Positions 57,389 to 64,000 of a stretch of DNA of 64,000 nt are shown here, piece after piece (the stretch's first letter is position 1; each line of letters begins with the position of its first letter). The notes beneath the pieces are model-generated. The model saw only the letters and a list, made by a program, of their open reading frames with translations, was not told the origin of the DNA and ran no database searches. The translations under genes and the position numbers were made by a program. The DNA is from Dryocola sp031988645 (lineage in GTDB: Bacteria > Pseudomonadota > Gammaproteobacteria > Enterobacterales > Enterobacteriaceae). The DNA is taken from contig NZ_CP150452.1 of the NCBI RefSeq assembly GCF_051307045.1, positions 682,001 through 746,000 of the forward strand. The letters are read 5' to 3'.

Positions 57389-58156
57389 TGCATCTTTACT
57401 GGGTGGCGTTAAAAAGCATCTGGACCAAGGAGATCCACCGTTTCACTCGCATCTGGATTCAGACCCTGGTGCCGCCCGTCATCACCATGACGCTTTATTT
57501 CATTATCTTCGGCAACCTGATCGGCTCGCGCATCGGCGAAATGCACGGCTTTACCTACATGCAGTTTATCGTGCCGGGGCTGATCATGATGGCGGTGATC
57601 ACCAACGCCTACGCAAACGTAGCCTCGTCGTTCTTCAGCGCGAAGTTCCAGCGCAATATCGAAGAGCTGCTGGTGGCGCCGGTGCCTACGCACGTTATTA
57701 TCGCCGGCTACGTCGGCGGCGGCGTGGCGCGCGGCCTGTGCGTGGGCGTGCTGGTGACGGCGATTTCGCTGTTCTTCGTGCCGTTCCAGGTCCACTCCTG
57801 GCTGTTTGTCGCCCTGACCCTGGTGCTGACGGCGGTGCTGTTCTCGCTGGCGGGCTTGCTTAACGCCGTGTTCGCCAAAACGTTTGACGATATCAGCCTG
57901 ATTCCCACCTTCGTGCTGACGCCGCTGACCTATCTGGGGGGCGTGTTCTATTCGCTGACGCTGCTGCCGCCGTTCTGGCAGGCGCTGTCGCACCTTAACC
58001 CCATCGTCTACATGATTAGCGGCTTCCGCTTTGGTTTTCTCGGCATCAGCGACGTTCCGCTGCTCTTCACCGTCGTGGTGCTGGTGGGCTTTATCGCGGC
58101 GTTTTATCTGCTGTGCTGGTATCTGATCCAGCGCGGGCCGCGGTCTGCGCAGCTAG
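57385..58156 (+). CDS. yadH: ABC-2 type transporter permease YadH, frameshifted at 3' end
   Basis: YadH is the membrane subunit partnering YadG, with about six membrane helices and the ABC-2 family loop. An extra G in GGG at 58135-58137 (CGCGGCCGCGG read as CGCGGGCCGCGG) removes the normal end LIQRGRGLRS and lets the frame run to 58374 into yadI. Corrected, the stop is TAG at 58154-58156 and the length is 256, as in E. coli. Confidence 0.95.
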
Positions 58157-58162
58157 CCTTTG

Positions 58163-58186
58163 GCTTCCCCTGCGGGGGAAGCTTTC
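58163..58186 (+). terminator. Terminator-like hairpin after yadH
   Basis: GCTTCCCC (58163-58170) pairs with GGGGAAGC (58175-58182), loop TGCG, then TTTCC. It lies directly after the corrected yadH stop, which supports that stop. Confidence 0.6.
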
Positions 58187-58273
58187 CGGACGTTTTCAGC
58201 CAGAGATTGACTGACATCACGCCGCCTGCGGCCCGTTGTGTCACACTGACGTTTCGCGAAAAGGAGATGCGAT

Positions 58274-58705
58274 ATGTTGGGATGGGTGATTACGGGTCAC
58301 GACTACTTTGCACAGGATATGCTGGATGTCATTCAGGAGCGCTTTGGCCCCGAGCCGCAGTGCTATGCCGTTAATTTCTGGCAAGGGCTTAGCACCAACA
58401 TGCTCGGCCGCATGCTGTGCGATGCCCTTTATAAATGCGATTCCGGAGACGGCGTCATTTTCCTGACCGACAAAACCGGCGCCGCGCCCTACCGTACGGC
58501 CGCGCAGCTGTGCCATAAACATCCCCACTGCGAAGTTATCTCCGGCGTTACGCTACAGTTGCTTTTCGCCATGCGTAACCACCGCGCGACGCTTTCCAGC
58601 GATGCCTTCCGCCGGCTCATCGTGGAGGAGGGCGGCGATGAGGTCACCAGCCTCTGGCACCAGCAGAAAAAACATCCGCCCTTCGTTTTATTGCATCAGT
58701 ACTGA
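58274..58705 (+). CDS. yadI: PTS system EIIA-like protein YadI
   Basis: YadI is a mannose-family (EIIA-Man/AgaF-like) phosphotransferase component with no partner genes nearby. The phosphoacceptor is likely His9 in VITGHD. The 143 residues compare with 146 in E. coli. GGAGATGCGAT lies before the ATG. Substrate unknown. Confidence 0.9.
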   Translation: MLGWVITGHDYFAQDMLDVIQERFGPEPQCYAVNFWQGLSTNMLGRMLCDALYKCDSGDGVIFLTDKTGAAPYRTAAQLCHKHPHCEVISGVTLQLLFAMRNHRATLSSDAFRRLIVEEGGDEVTSLWHQQKKHPPFVLLHQY

Positions 58706-58785
58706 TTTGAAAGGTTGGTATTAGTCGGGCTTTTGCTAAAATAAGCGCTCCTTCCTTCGTTGTGCAAAAGTGCTATCAAACCTTT

Positions 58786-60036
58786 ATGTTAACTCGAGTT
58801 TTCTACTGCCTGCTGATGCTGTGCTGCATGGGGCAGGCTAACGCCAGCCTGCTCAGCAGCCACGCCACTCCCGCGCAATATATGCAAACTACCGAAGATG
58901 CCGTCGTCTGGGCGCAGGTAGGCGATAAAGTCAAAACGGTAGGCACGATTCAGGAAGGGCAAATTCTTGCGGTGGTGCCTACGGCTGCGGATTACTACGA
59001 ATTTCGCTTTGGCTTCGGCACCGGCTTTATCGACAAAAACCATCTCGGGCCGGTGGCGGGCAAACAGCGCGTTGAAGACCGGCTGGGCGATTTAAACAAG
59101 CCGCTTAGCAATCAAAATCTTGTCACCTTCCGCGACGTGCAGATCTATAACGCCCCGAGCACCGGCAGCGCGCCTTTTGGTACGCTAGCGGAAAACCTGC
59201 GCTACCCCGTTCTTGCGCGACTGAAAGATCGCCTGAACCAGACCTGGTTTCAGATCCGCATCGGCAACCGTCTGGGCTATATCAGCAGCCTGGATGCGCA
59301 GCAGGACAACGGCATTCCGGTGCTGACCTATCATCACATCCTGCGCGACGAAGAAAACACGCGTTTCCGCCATACCTCAACCACCACCTCCGTGGTGGCC
59401 TTCAGCAACCAGATGACCTGGCTGCGCGATATGGGCTATACCACGCTGACCATGTACCAGCTCGAAGGCTACGTGCGTAACCGCATGAACCTGCCTGCGC
59501 GTTCGGTGGTGATCACCTTCGATGACGGCTTAAAGTCGGTTTATCGCTACGCCAGGCCGATTCTCAAAGAGTACGGCTTTAAGGCGACCATGTTTATCAT
59601 CTCGTCGCGCATTAAGCGCCACCCGCAGCAGTGGAATCCGCAGGCGTTGCAGTTTATGAGCCTTTCGGAACTGCAGGCCAGCCAGGACGTGTTTGACGTA
59701 CAGTCGCACACCCATTTCCTGCACCGGGTCGACGGCTACCGCCACCCGATCTTGCTCAGCCGCAGCTACCATAACGTTCTGTTTGATTTTGAACGCTCCA
59801 GGCGCGCGCTGGCGCAGTTTAATCCCCACGTGCTCTATTTGTCCTATCCGTTTGGCGGCTATGACGATAAAGCGGTAAAGGCGGCGAATGACGCGGGGTT
59901 CCATATGGCGGTGACCACCGTAAGAGGCAAGGTGAAGCCGGGGGATAATCCGTTCTTGTTAAAACGCCTTTATATTCTGCGTACGGATTCGCTGGAGACA
60001 ATGTCGCGGCTGATTGCTAACCAGCCGGCGTCCTGA
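58786..60036 (+). CDS. yadE: Exported polysaccharide deacetylase family protein YadE
   Basis: YadE has a Sec signal (MLTRVFYCLLMLCCMGQANA, cut before SLLSS), an SH3-like middle region, and a C-terminal NodB-type deacetylase domain with VITFDDGLKS, SHTHFLHRVDGYRHP and YPFGGYDDKA. Substrate is unknown. ATG at 58786 gives 416 residues (E. coli 409); an earlier GTG at 58762 would place charged residues before the signal peptide and is less likely. Confidence 0.9.
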   Translation: MLTRVFYCLLMLCCMGQANASLLSSHATPAQYMQTTEDAVVWAQVGDKVKTVGTIQEGQILAVVPTAADYYEFRFGFGTGFIDKNHLGPVAGKQRVEDRLGDLNKPLSNQNLVTFRDVQIYNAPSTGSAPFGTLAENLRYPVLARLKDRLNQTWFQIRIGNRLGYISSLDAQQDNGIPVLTYHHILRDEENTRFRHTSTTTSVVAFSNQMTWLRDMGYTTLTMYQLEGYVRNRMNLPARSVVITFDDGLKSVYRYARPILKEYGFKATMFIISSRIKRHPQQWNPQALQFMSLSELQASQDVFDVQSHTHFLHRVDGYRHPILLSRSYHNVLFDFERSRRALAQFNPHVLYLSYPFGGYDDKAVKAANDAGFHMAVTTVRGKVKPGDNPFLLKRLYILRTDSLETMSRLIANQPAS

Positions 60037-60038
60037 GC

Positions 60039-60072
60039 AAAAAAAGACCCGCTTAAAGCGGGTCTTTTTTTT
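60039..60072. terminator. Bidirectional terminator between yadE and panD
   Basis: GACCCGC (60046-60052) and GCGGGTC (60058-60064) around TTAAA, flanked by a long A tract and T tract. Confidence 0.92.
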
Positions 60073-60083
60073 AATGCTGAAGC

Positions 60084-60464
60084 TTAAGCTACCTGAACCG
60101 GTACGGCTTTTGCCAGGCGCTTCATCTCGTTGTCGCCATCAAAGTAGGCCACTTTCGGCTGCCAGCTGCGGGCCTGCTCGTCCGGCATCGTCACGTAGCT
60201 GGCGATAATCAGGATGTCGCCCACCCCGGCGCAGTGCGCGGCGGCGCCGTTGACGGAGATAATTTTAGAACCGCGCTCGCCGGCGATAGCGTAAGTGGAG
60301 AAACGCTTGCCGTTGGTCACGTTATAGATATCGATGGCTTCATATTCCAGAATGCCTGCCGCCTCCAGGAAGTCCTGATCGATGGCGCAGGAGCCTTCAT
60401 AGTGCAAGTCCGCCTGGGTCACTTTCACGCGGTGTAACTTGCCTTGCAGCATGGTGCGAATCAT
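60084..60464 (-). CDS. panD: Aspartate 1-decarboxylase proenzyme PanD
   Basis: PanD makes beta-alanine for pantothenate. The proenzyme self-cleaves at Gly24-Ser25 (HYEG|SCAID), forming a pyruvoyl group. The 126 residues equal E. coli. It is downstream of panC after 94 bases; the yadD gene found between them in E. coli K-12 is absent. Confidence 0.97.
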   Translation of the reverse strand: MIRTMLQGKLHRVKVTQADLHYEGSCAIDQDFLEAAGILEYEAIDIYNVTNGKRFSTYAIAGERGSKIISVNGAAAHCAGVGDILIIASYVTMPDEQARSWQPKVAYFDGDNEMKRLAKAVPVQVA

Positions 60465-60558
60465 AAAATTAAACCTTTCTGACTGGGCTTAAACAGAACC
60501 GATACATATCGGCTCCATGAATATATCGCAGCAGTATTGCCCGTTTTTTTCGGACTGT

Positions 60559-61414
60559 CTACTGCGCTAAATCAACCTGAACGTTATCAATCAGACGCGC
60601 CTGGCCAAGCCATGCGGCCATCAGGATCACCGCGCGTTCGCTCCGCGCGTCCAGCTCCTGCAGCGTGTCCGCGTCGCGGATTTGCAGGTCGTCGGAACGA
60701 AAGCCTTTTTCGTTCAGCTCGGCTGCCGCAAGCGCCAGCATTTCTTCGATATCGCGCTCGCCCGCGCGCAGCCTGTCGGCCAGCGAGTTCATCACTTTGG
60801 CAAGGGCCCGGGGCGATTTTGCGCTGCTCGGCGCTCAGGTAGCCGTTGCGGGAGCTTAGCGCCAGGCCGTCTTTCGCGCGCACCGTCGGCACGCCGACGA
60901 TCTCTATGTCGTAGCCCATATCGGCAACCATCTTGCGAATCAGCGCCAGCTGCTGGTAGTCCTTTTCGCCGAAGCAGGCGACGTCAGGCTGAACCAGGTT
61001 GAACAGCTTGCTGACGATGGTGGACACGCCGCGGAAATGGCCCGGACGGCTGGCGCCTTCAAGAATGGTGGAAATGCCCGGCACCTCGACAAAGGTTTGC
61101 GTATCCATGCCCTGCGGATACACGTCTGACGGAGCGGGAGCAAACACCAAATCGACCTTGCGGCGATTGAGCTTCTCGCAGTCTTCCTGCAGCGTGCGCG
61201 GATAACGCGCCAGGTCTTCCTGGCGGTCAAACTGCATCGGGTTGACAAAAATGCTCACCACCACCACATCGGCCGCGGCCTTTGCCTCTTCGACCAGCGT
61301 CATGTGCCCGTCGTGCAGGTTGCCCATGGTCGGCACCAGGGCGATGCGCTTGCCCTCCTGGCGCCAGCGGCGAATTTGCAGGCGCAGCTGCGGTAACGTC
61401 TCGATAATCAACAC
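60559..61414 (-). CDS. panC: Pantothenate synthetase PanC, frameshifted
   Basis: PanC ligates pantoate and beta-alanine with ATP. It has the nucleotidyl-transferase signature VPTMGNLHDGH and ALSSRNGYLS. On the plus strand an extra G in GGG at 60804-60806 (AAGGCCCGG read as AAGGGCCCGG) breaks the frame at KIAPG|LAKVMNSL. GTG start at 61414 (LIIETLPQLR). Corrected, it is about 284 residues against 283. It starts 13 bases after panB. Confidence 0.95.
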
Positions 61415-61427
61415 GACCTTTCTCCTG

Positions 61428-62222
61428 TCAGTGGAAACTGTGTTCTTCGCCCGGGTACGCGCCGGACTCAACCTCGGCGGCGTACTGGCGCACGGCTGCG
61501 CGCATATCGCCCGCTTCAGCGAGGAAGTTTTTCGCAAATTTTGGAATGTGGCCGCCGGTAATGCCGAAGGCGTCGTGCATCACCAGAATCTGGCCGTCGG
61601 TGACGTTGCCCGCGCCGATGCCAATCACCGGAATGCTCAGCGCTTCGGTAATGCGTTTAGCAAGCGCAACAGGCACGCACTCCAGCACCAGTAGCTGAAT
61701 GCCGGCGGCCTCGAGCGCTACGGCATCGTCAAACAGCGTTTGCGCGGCCGCCTCGTCGCGTCCCTGAACCTTGTAGCCGCCGAAGATATTCACCGACTGC
61801 GGCGTCAGGCCCAGGTGGCCGCAAACCGGCACGGCGCGCTCGGTCAGCATTTTGACGGTTTCCACCAGCCAGCGGCCGCCTTCGATTTTCACCATATTCG
61901 CACCGGCGCGCATCACCTCAGCCGAGTTGGCGAAGGCCTGTTCTGGCGTGGCGTAAGCCATAAACGGCAGATCCGCAAGCAGCAGGCAGTGCGGTGCGCC
62001 GCGGCGAACCGCGCGCGTATGGTAAGCGATATCTTCTACGGTTACCGGCAGCGTAGAGTCGTGCCCCTGAACCGTCATCCCTAACGAATCGCCGACCAGC
62101 ATTACGCCGATGCCCTCTTCGGCAAACAGTTTGGCAAAGCTGAAGTCATAGGCGGTGATGGTGGCGAATTTGCGTTGAGCCTGTTTCCACTGGCGCAACT
62201 GAGACATGGTGGTTGGTTTCAT
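61428..62222 (-). CDS. panB: Ketopantoate hydroxymethyltransferase PanB
   Basis: PanB adds a hydroxymethyl group to 2-oxoisovalerate, the first committed step to pantothenate. The 264 residues equal E. coli, with MLVGDSLGMTVQGHDSTLPV metal and substrate motifs and HLGLTPQSVNIFGGYKVQGR. It lies 70 bases after folK; the fimbrial genes found here in E. coli are absent. Confidence 0.97.
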   Translation of the reverse strand: MKPTTMSQLRQWKQAQRKFATITAYDFSFAKLFAEEGIGVMLVGDSLGMTVQGHDSTLPVTVEDIAYHTRAVRRGAPHCLLLADLPFMAYATPEQAFANSAEVMRAGANMVKIEGGRWLVETVKMLTERAVPVCGHLGLTPQSVNIFGGYKVQGRDEAAAQTLFDDAVALEAAGIQLLVLECVPVALAKRITEALSIPVIGIGAGNVTDGQILVMHDAFGITGGHIPKFAKNFLAEAGDMRAAVRQYAAEVESGAYPGEEHSFH

Positions 62223-62292
62223 GGCAGTCCCTGGATTGGAAGAGTGAGGGAGTGTAATTGATGGCTACTTTAACAAAGGAAAAGGTTCGGCG

Positions 62293-62773
62293 TTACCAGT
62301 AAGTAATGCCCGCGCGGGAAAGCGTCGCGAGCACGTCGGCGACGCGCAGGCCTTCCGGGAAGGCGCAGTCGGGGGCGATTTCTATCAGCGGCACCAGCAT
62401 AAATGCCCGGTTTTTCATATCGTAATGGGGCACGGTCAGGCGCGGCGTGGAAAGGGTTAACTCGCCGAACAGCATGATGTCGAGATCCAGCGTGCGCGGC
62501 CCCCAGCGTTCAGCTTTGCGCACGCGGCCCTGCTCAAGCTCAATGCGTTGAGTATGATCAAGCAGCGCCTCGGGGGACAGTTCTGTTTCCAGCGCCACCG
62601 CGGCGTTCAGATAATCCGGCTGATCCTGCGGGCCCGAGCGGGGGAGTACGATAAAAAGAAGAAGTGGCGACCACCCGACTTTGCGGAATGGCCGCGATGG
62701 CGTTAAGCGCGCGGGCAACCTGCTCCAGCGGCGACGCCTGATTGCTGCCCAGCGCGATATACGCCAGCGTCAT
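62293..62773 (-). CDS. folK: 6-hydroxymethyl-dihydropterin pyrophosphokinase FolK, frameshifted
   Basis: FolK transfers pyrophosphate to hydroxymethyl-dihydropterin in folate synthesis. Signatures are YIALGSN, SSFYRTPPLGP|QDQPDYLNA and RWGPRTLDLDIMLFG. On the plus strand an extra G in GGG at 62630-62632 breaks the frame between TPPLGP and QDQPDY. Corrected, it is 159 residues, as in E. coli. It overlaps pcnB by 4 bases. Confidence 0.95.
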
Positions 62774-64000
62774 GCAGCTCCTCCGCTGCGCGGCGCACGT
62801 TTGCGCGGGCGGCGATGGCGACGACGCGCCGCGGGCTCATCACCCAGATCGTTGAGCATATCTTTCTGCGCAGGCGGCGCGGCGACCTGGAATTCTCCCC
62901 ACCATTTGGTCAGGCGCAGCAGCTCCTGGTTGTTTTCCACTTCGGCGCGCAGGGCCAGCAGATCGTAGGCGGCGCGGAATTTAGGATGCTCCATCAGCTT
63001 CCAGGCGCGCTTGCCCTGGCGGCGCGACAGGCGCAGCTGCAGGCTCCAGATATCGCGTACCAGCGTCGTAATACGTTTTGGAATCGCCAGCGCGCGGCAG
63101 GCTTCATCCAGCACTTCGTTCATCGCCAGGGCGAAGGCGTCCATATAGGCGAGGCCGCTTTCCTGGGTGAGCTTTTGCGCCATCTCCAGCTGCGGATACC
63201 AGAACATGGCGGAGAACAGGAAGGCCGGGTTAACGCGCATCTCATTGTGAATGCGGTTATCGGTGTTCTTTAACACCTGAGCGATGATGTGCTCCATCGG
63301 GCTGTCGCCCTGCTCGGTGAAGTAGCGGGTGATAATCGGGAATAGCGGCTGGAACAGCTGGTATTCGCGCAGCAGTTCATAGGTTGCGTAGCCGTGGCCT
63401 GCCTGCAGCAGCTTGAGGGATTCCTCAAACAGGCGCGCCGGAGGCACATCGTTAATCAATGTAGCCAGGCGTGGAATAGGCTCGCCGGATTCCGGGCTGA
63501 TGGTCATATTCAGCTTGGCCGCAAAGCGGACCGCGCGCAGCATGCGCACCGGATCTTCACGGTAGCGCGTTTCCGGATCGCCAATCAGGCGAATCACGCC
63601 GTTGCGTAAATCGCGCAGGCCGCCGACGTAGTCGCGGACTGAAAAATCCGCCACGCTGTAATAGAGGCTGTTGATAGTAAAATCGCGACGCTGGGCGTCT
63701 TCTTCGATGGAGCCGAAGATGTTATCGCGCAACAGCATGCCGTTTTGACCGGTTTGCGAGGTCTGACGATCGGCTTTTTGCTCTTCGTGGTGGCCGCGGA
63801 AGGTGGCGACTTCGATGATTTCCGGCCCGAACATCACGTGCGCAAGACGGAAACGACGGCCCACCAGGCGGCAGTTGCGGAACAGTTTACGTACCTGATC
63901 CGGCGTGGCGCTGGTTGTGACGTCGAAATCTTTCGGTTTTTTGCCAAGCAGAAGGTCACGAACGCCGCCGCCGACAAGGTATGCCTCGTAGCCGGCTTTA
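62770..64000 (-). CDS. pcnB: Poly(A) polymerase I PcnB (5' partial)
   Basis: PcnB adds poly(A) tails to RNA 3' ends, promoting decay and plasmid copy control. The nucleotidyltransferase motif VGGGVRDLLLGKKPKDFDV lies at the window edge, then RRFRLAHVMFGPEIIEVATFRGHHEE and EEDAQRRDFTINSLYY, with a basic Arg/Lys-rich tail RRRHRRPRKRAPR. The frame is open to the window end, so about the first 80 residues are missing. The frame is intact. Confidence 0.96.
   Translation of the reverse strand, partial: KAGYEAYLVGGGVRDLLLGKKPKDFDVTTSATPDQVRKLFRNCRLVGRRFRLAHVMFGPEIIEVATFRGHHEEQKADRQTSQTGQNGMLLRDNIFGSIEEDAQRRDFTINSLYYSVADFSVRDYVGGLRDLRNGVIRLIGDPETRYREDPVRMLRAVRFAAKLNMTISPESGEPIPRLATLINDVPPARLFEESLKLLQAGHGYATYELLREYQLFQPLFPIITRYFTEQGDSPMEHIIAQVLKNTDNRIHNEMRVNPAFLFSAMFWYPQLEMAQKLTQESGLAYMDAFALAMNEVLDEACRALAIPKRITTLVRDIWSLQLRLSRRQGKRAWKLMEHPKFRAAYDLLALRAEVENNQELLRLTKWWGEFQVAAPPAQKDMLNDLGDEPAARRRHRRPRKRAPRSGGAA

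Noticed and set aside
58157..58374. YadH C-terminal extension overlapping yadI
   Set aside because: Created by the extra G at 58135-58137; the corrected stop is followed by a terminator-like hairpin and leaves a normal yadI start.
870..62632. The broken genes as true pseudogenes or programmed frameshifts
   Set aside because: ftsI, murE, ftsZ, secA and folK are essential and the corrected lengths match the family. The sites share GGCC but not slippery heptamers or downstream stimulators, and no family is known to need a frameshift there.
1..64000. CRISPR array, prophage, insertion sequence, tRNA or rRNA genes
   Set aside because: Read for repeats with regular spacers, transposase or integrase families and RNA gene signatures; none seen.

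Overview
The window is a stretch of an enterobacterial chromosome (family Enterobacteriaceae, moderately GC-rich) that is collinear with the leuO-to-pcnB region of Escherichia coli. Nearly every protein can be recognised by family and by length. Species cannot be fixed from the window. The layout lacks three blocks that E. coli K-12 has (yacH after lpd, yadD between panD and panC, and the yad fimbrial cluster between panB and folK), and it carries a DUF721/DciA-like gene between lpxC and secM. This points to a relative outside Escherichia, such as the Enterobacter/Klebsiella/Cedecea group.

Layout. 1-4.7 kb: leuO (5' end cut by the window), ilvIH (acetolactate synthase III) and cra. 5.2-23.2 kb: the dcw cluster mraZ-rsmH-ftsL-ftsI-murE-murF-mraY-murD-ftsW-murG-murC-ddlB-ftsQ-ftsA-ftsZ-lpxC, all on the plus strand with overlapping or nearly touching genes, led by a clear promoter and MraZ operator. 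23.2-29.0 kb: an opposite-strand DUF721 gene, secM-secA, mutT, then yacG-zapD-coaE on the minus strand. 29.3-37.4 kb: guaC, the type IV pilus set hofC-hofB-ppdD with nadC (minus), ampDE (plus), aroP (minus). 38-48 kb: pdhR-aceE-aceF-lpd (pyruvate dehydrogenase) and acnB, with PdhR and FNR-like sites. 48.2-56.4 kb: yacL, speED, yacC, cueO behind a CueR-type promoter, gcd, hpt, can. 56.5-64 kb: yadGH ABC exporter, yadI, yadE, then panD-panC-panB-folK-pcnB on the minus strand (pcnB cut by the window end).

The dominant anomaly is that 18 genes, many of them essential (ftsI, murE, ftsZ, secA twice, folK), are broken by 19 small indels. All 19 lie exactly at a GGCC tetranucleotide and add one G or C (two bases in cra and mutT). 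Removing them restores lengths equal or nearly equal to the E. coli proteins. This is best read as a context-specific consensus error, not decay. Coordinates below are for the reconstructed genes.

Beyond this the window is largely ordinary core genome. The items of most biological interest are the DciA-like gene lying antisense within the lpxC-secMA transcription path, a SecM arrest motif with Leu in place of the usual Ile, a perfect 22-bp palindrome that encodes the same C-terminal QQP on both strands of the mutT/yacG junction, and near-identical DNA repeats inside aceF. I found no tRNA, rRNA, insertion sequence, prophage or CRISPR array, and no convincing new multi-gene system.
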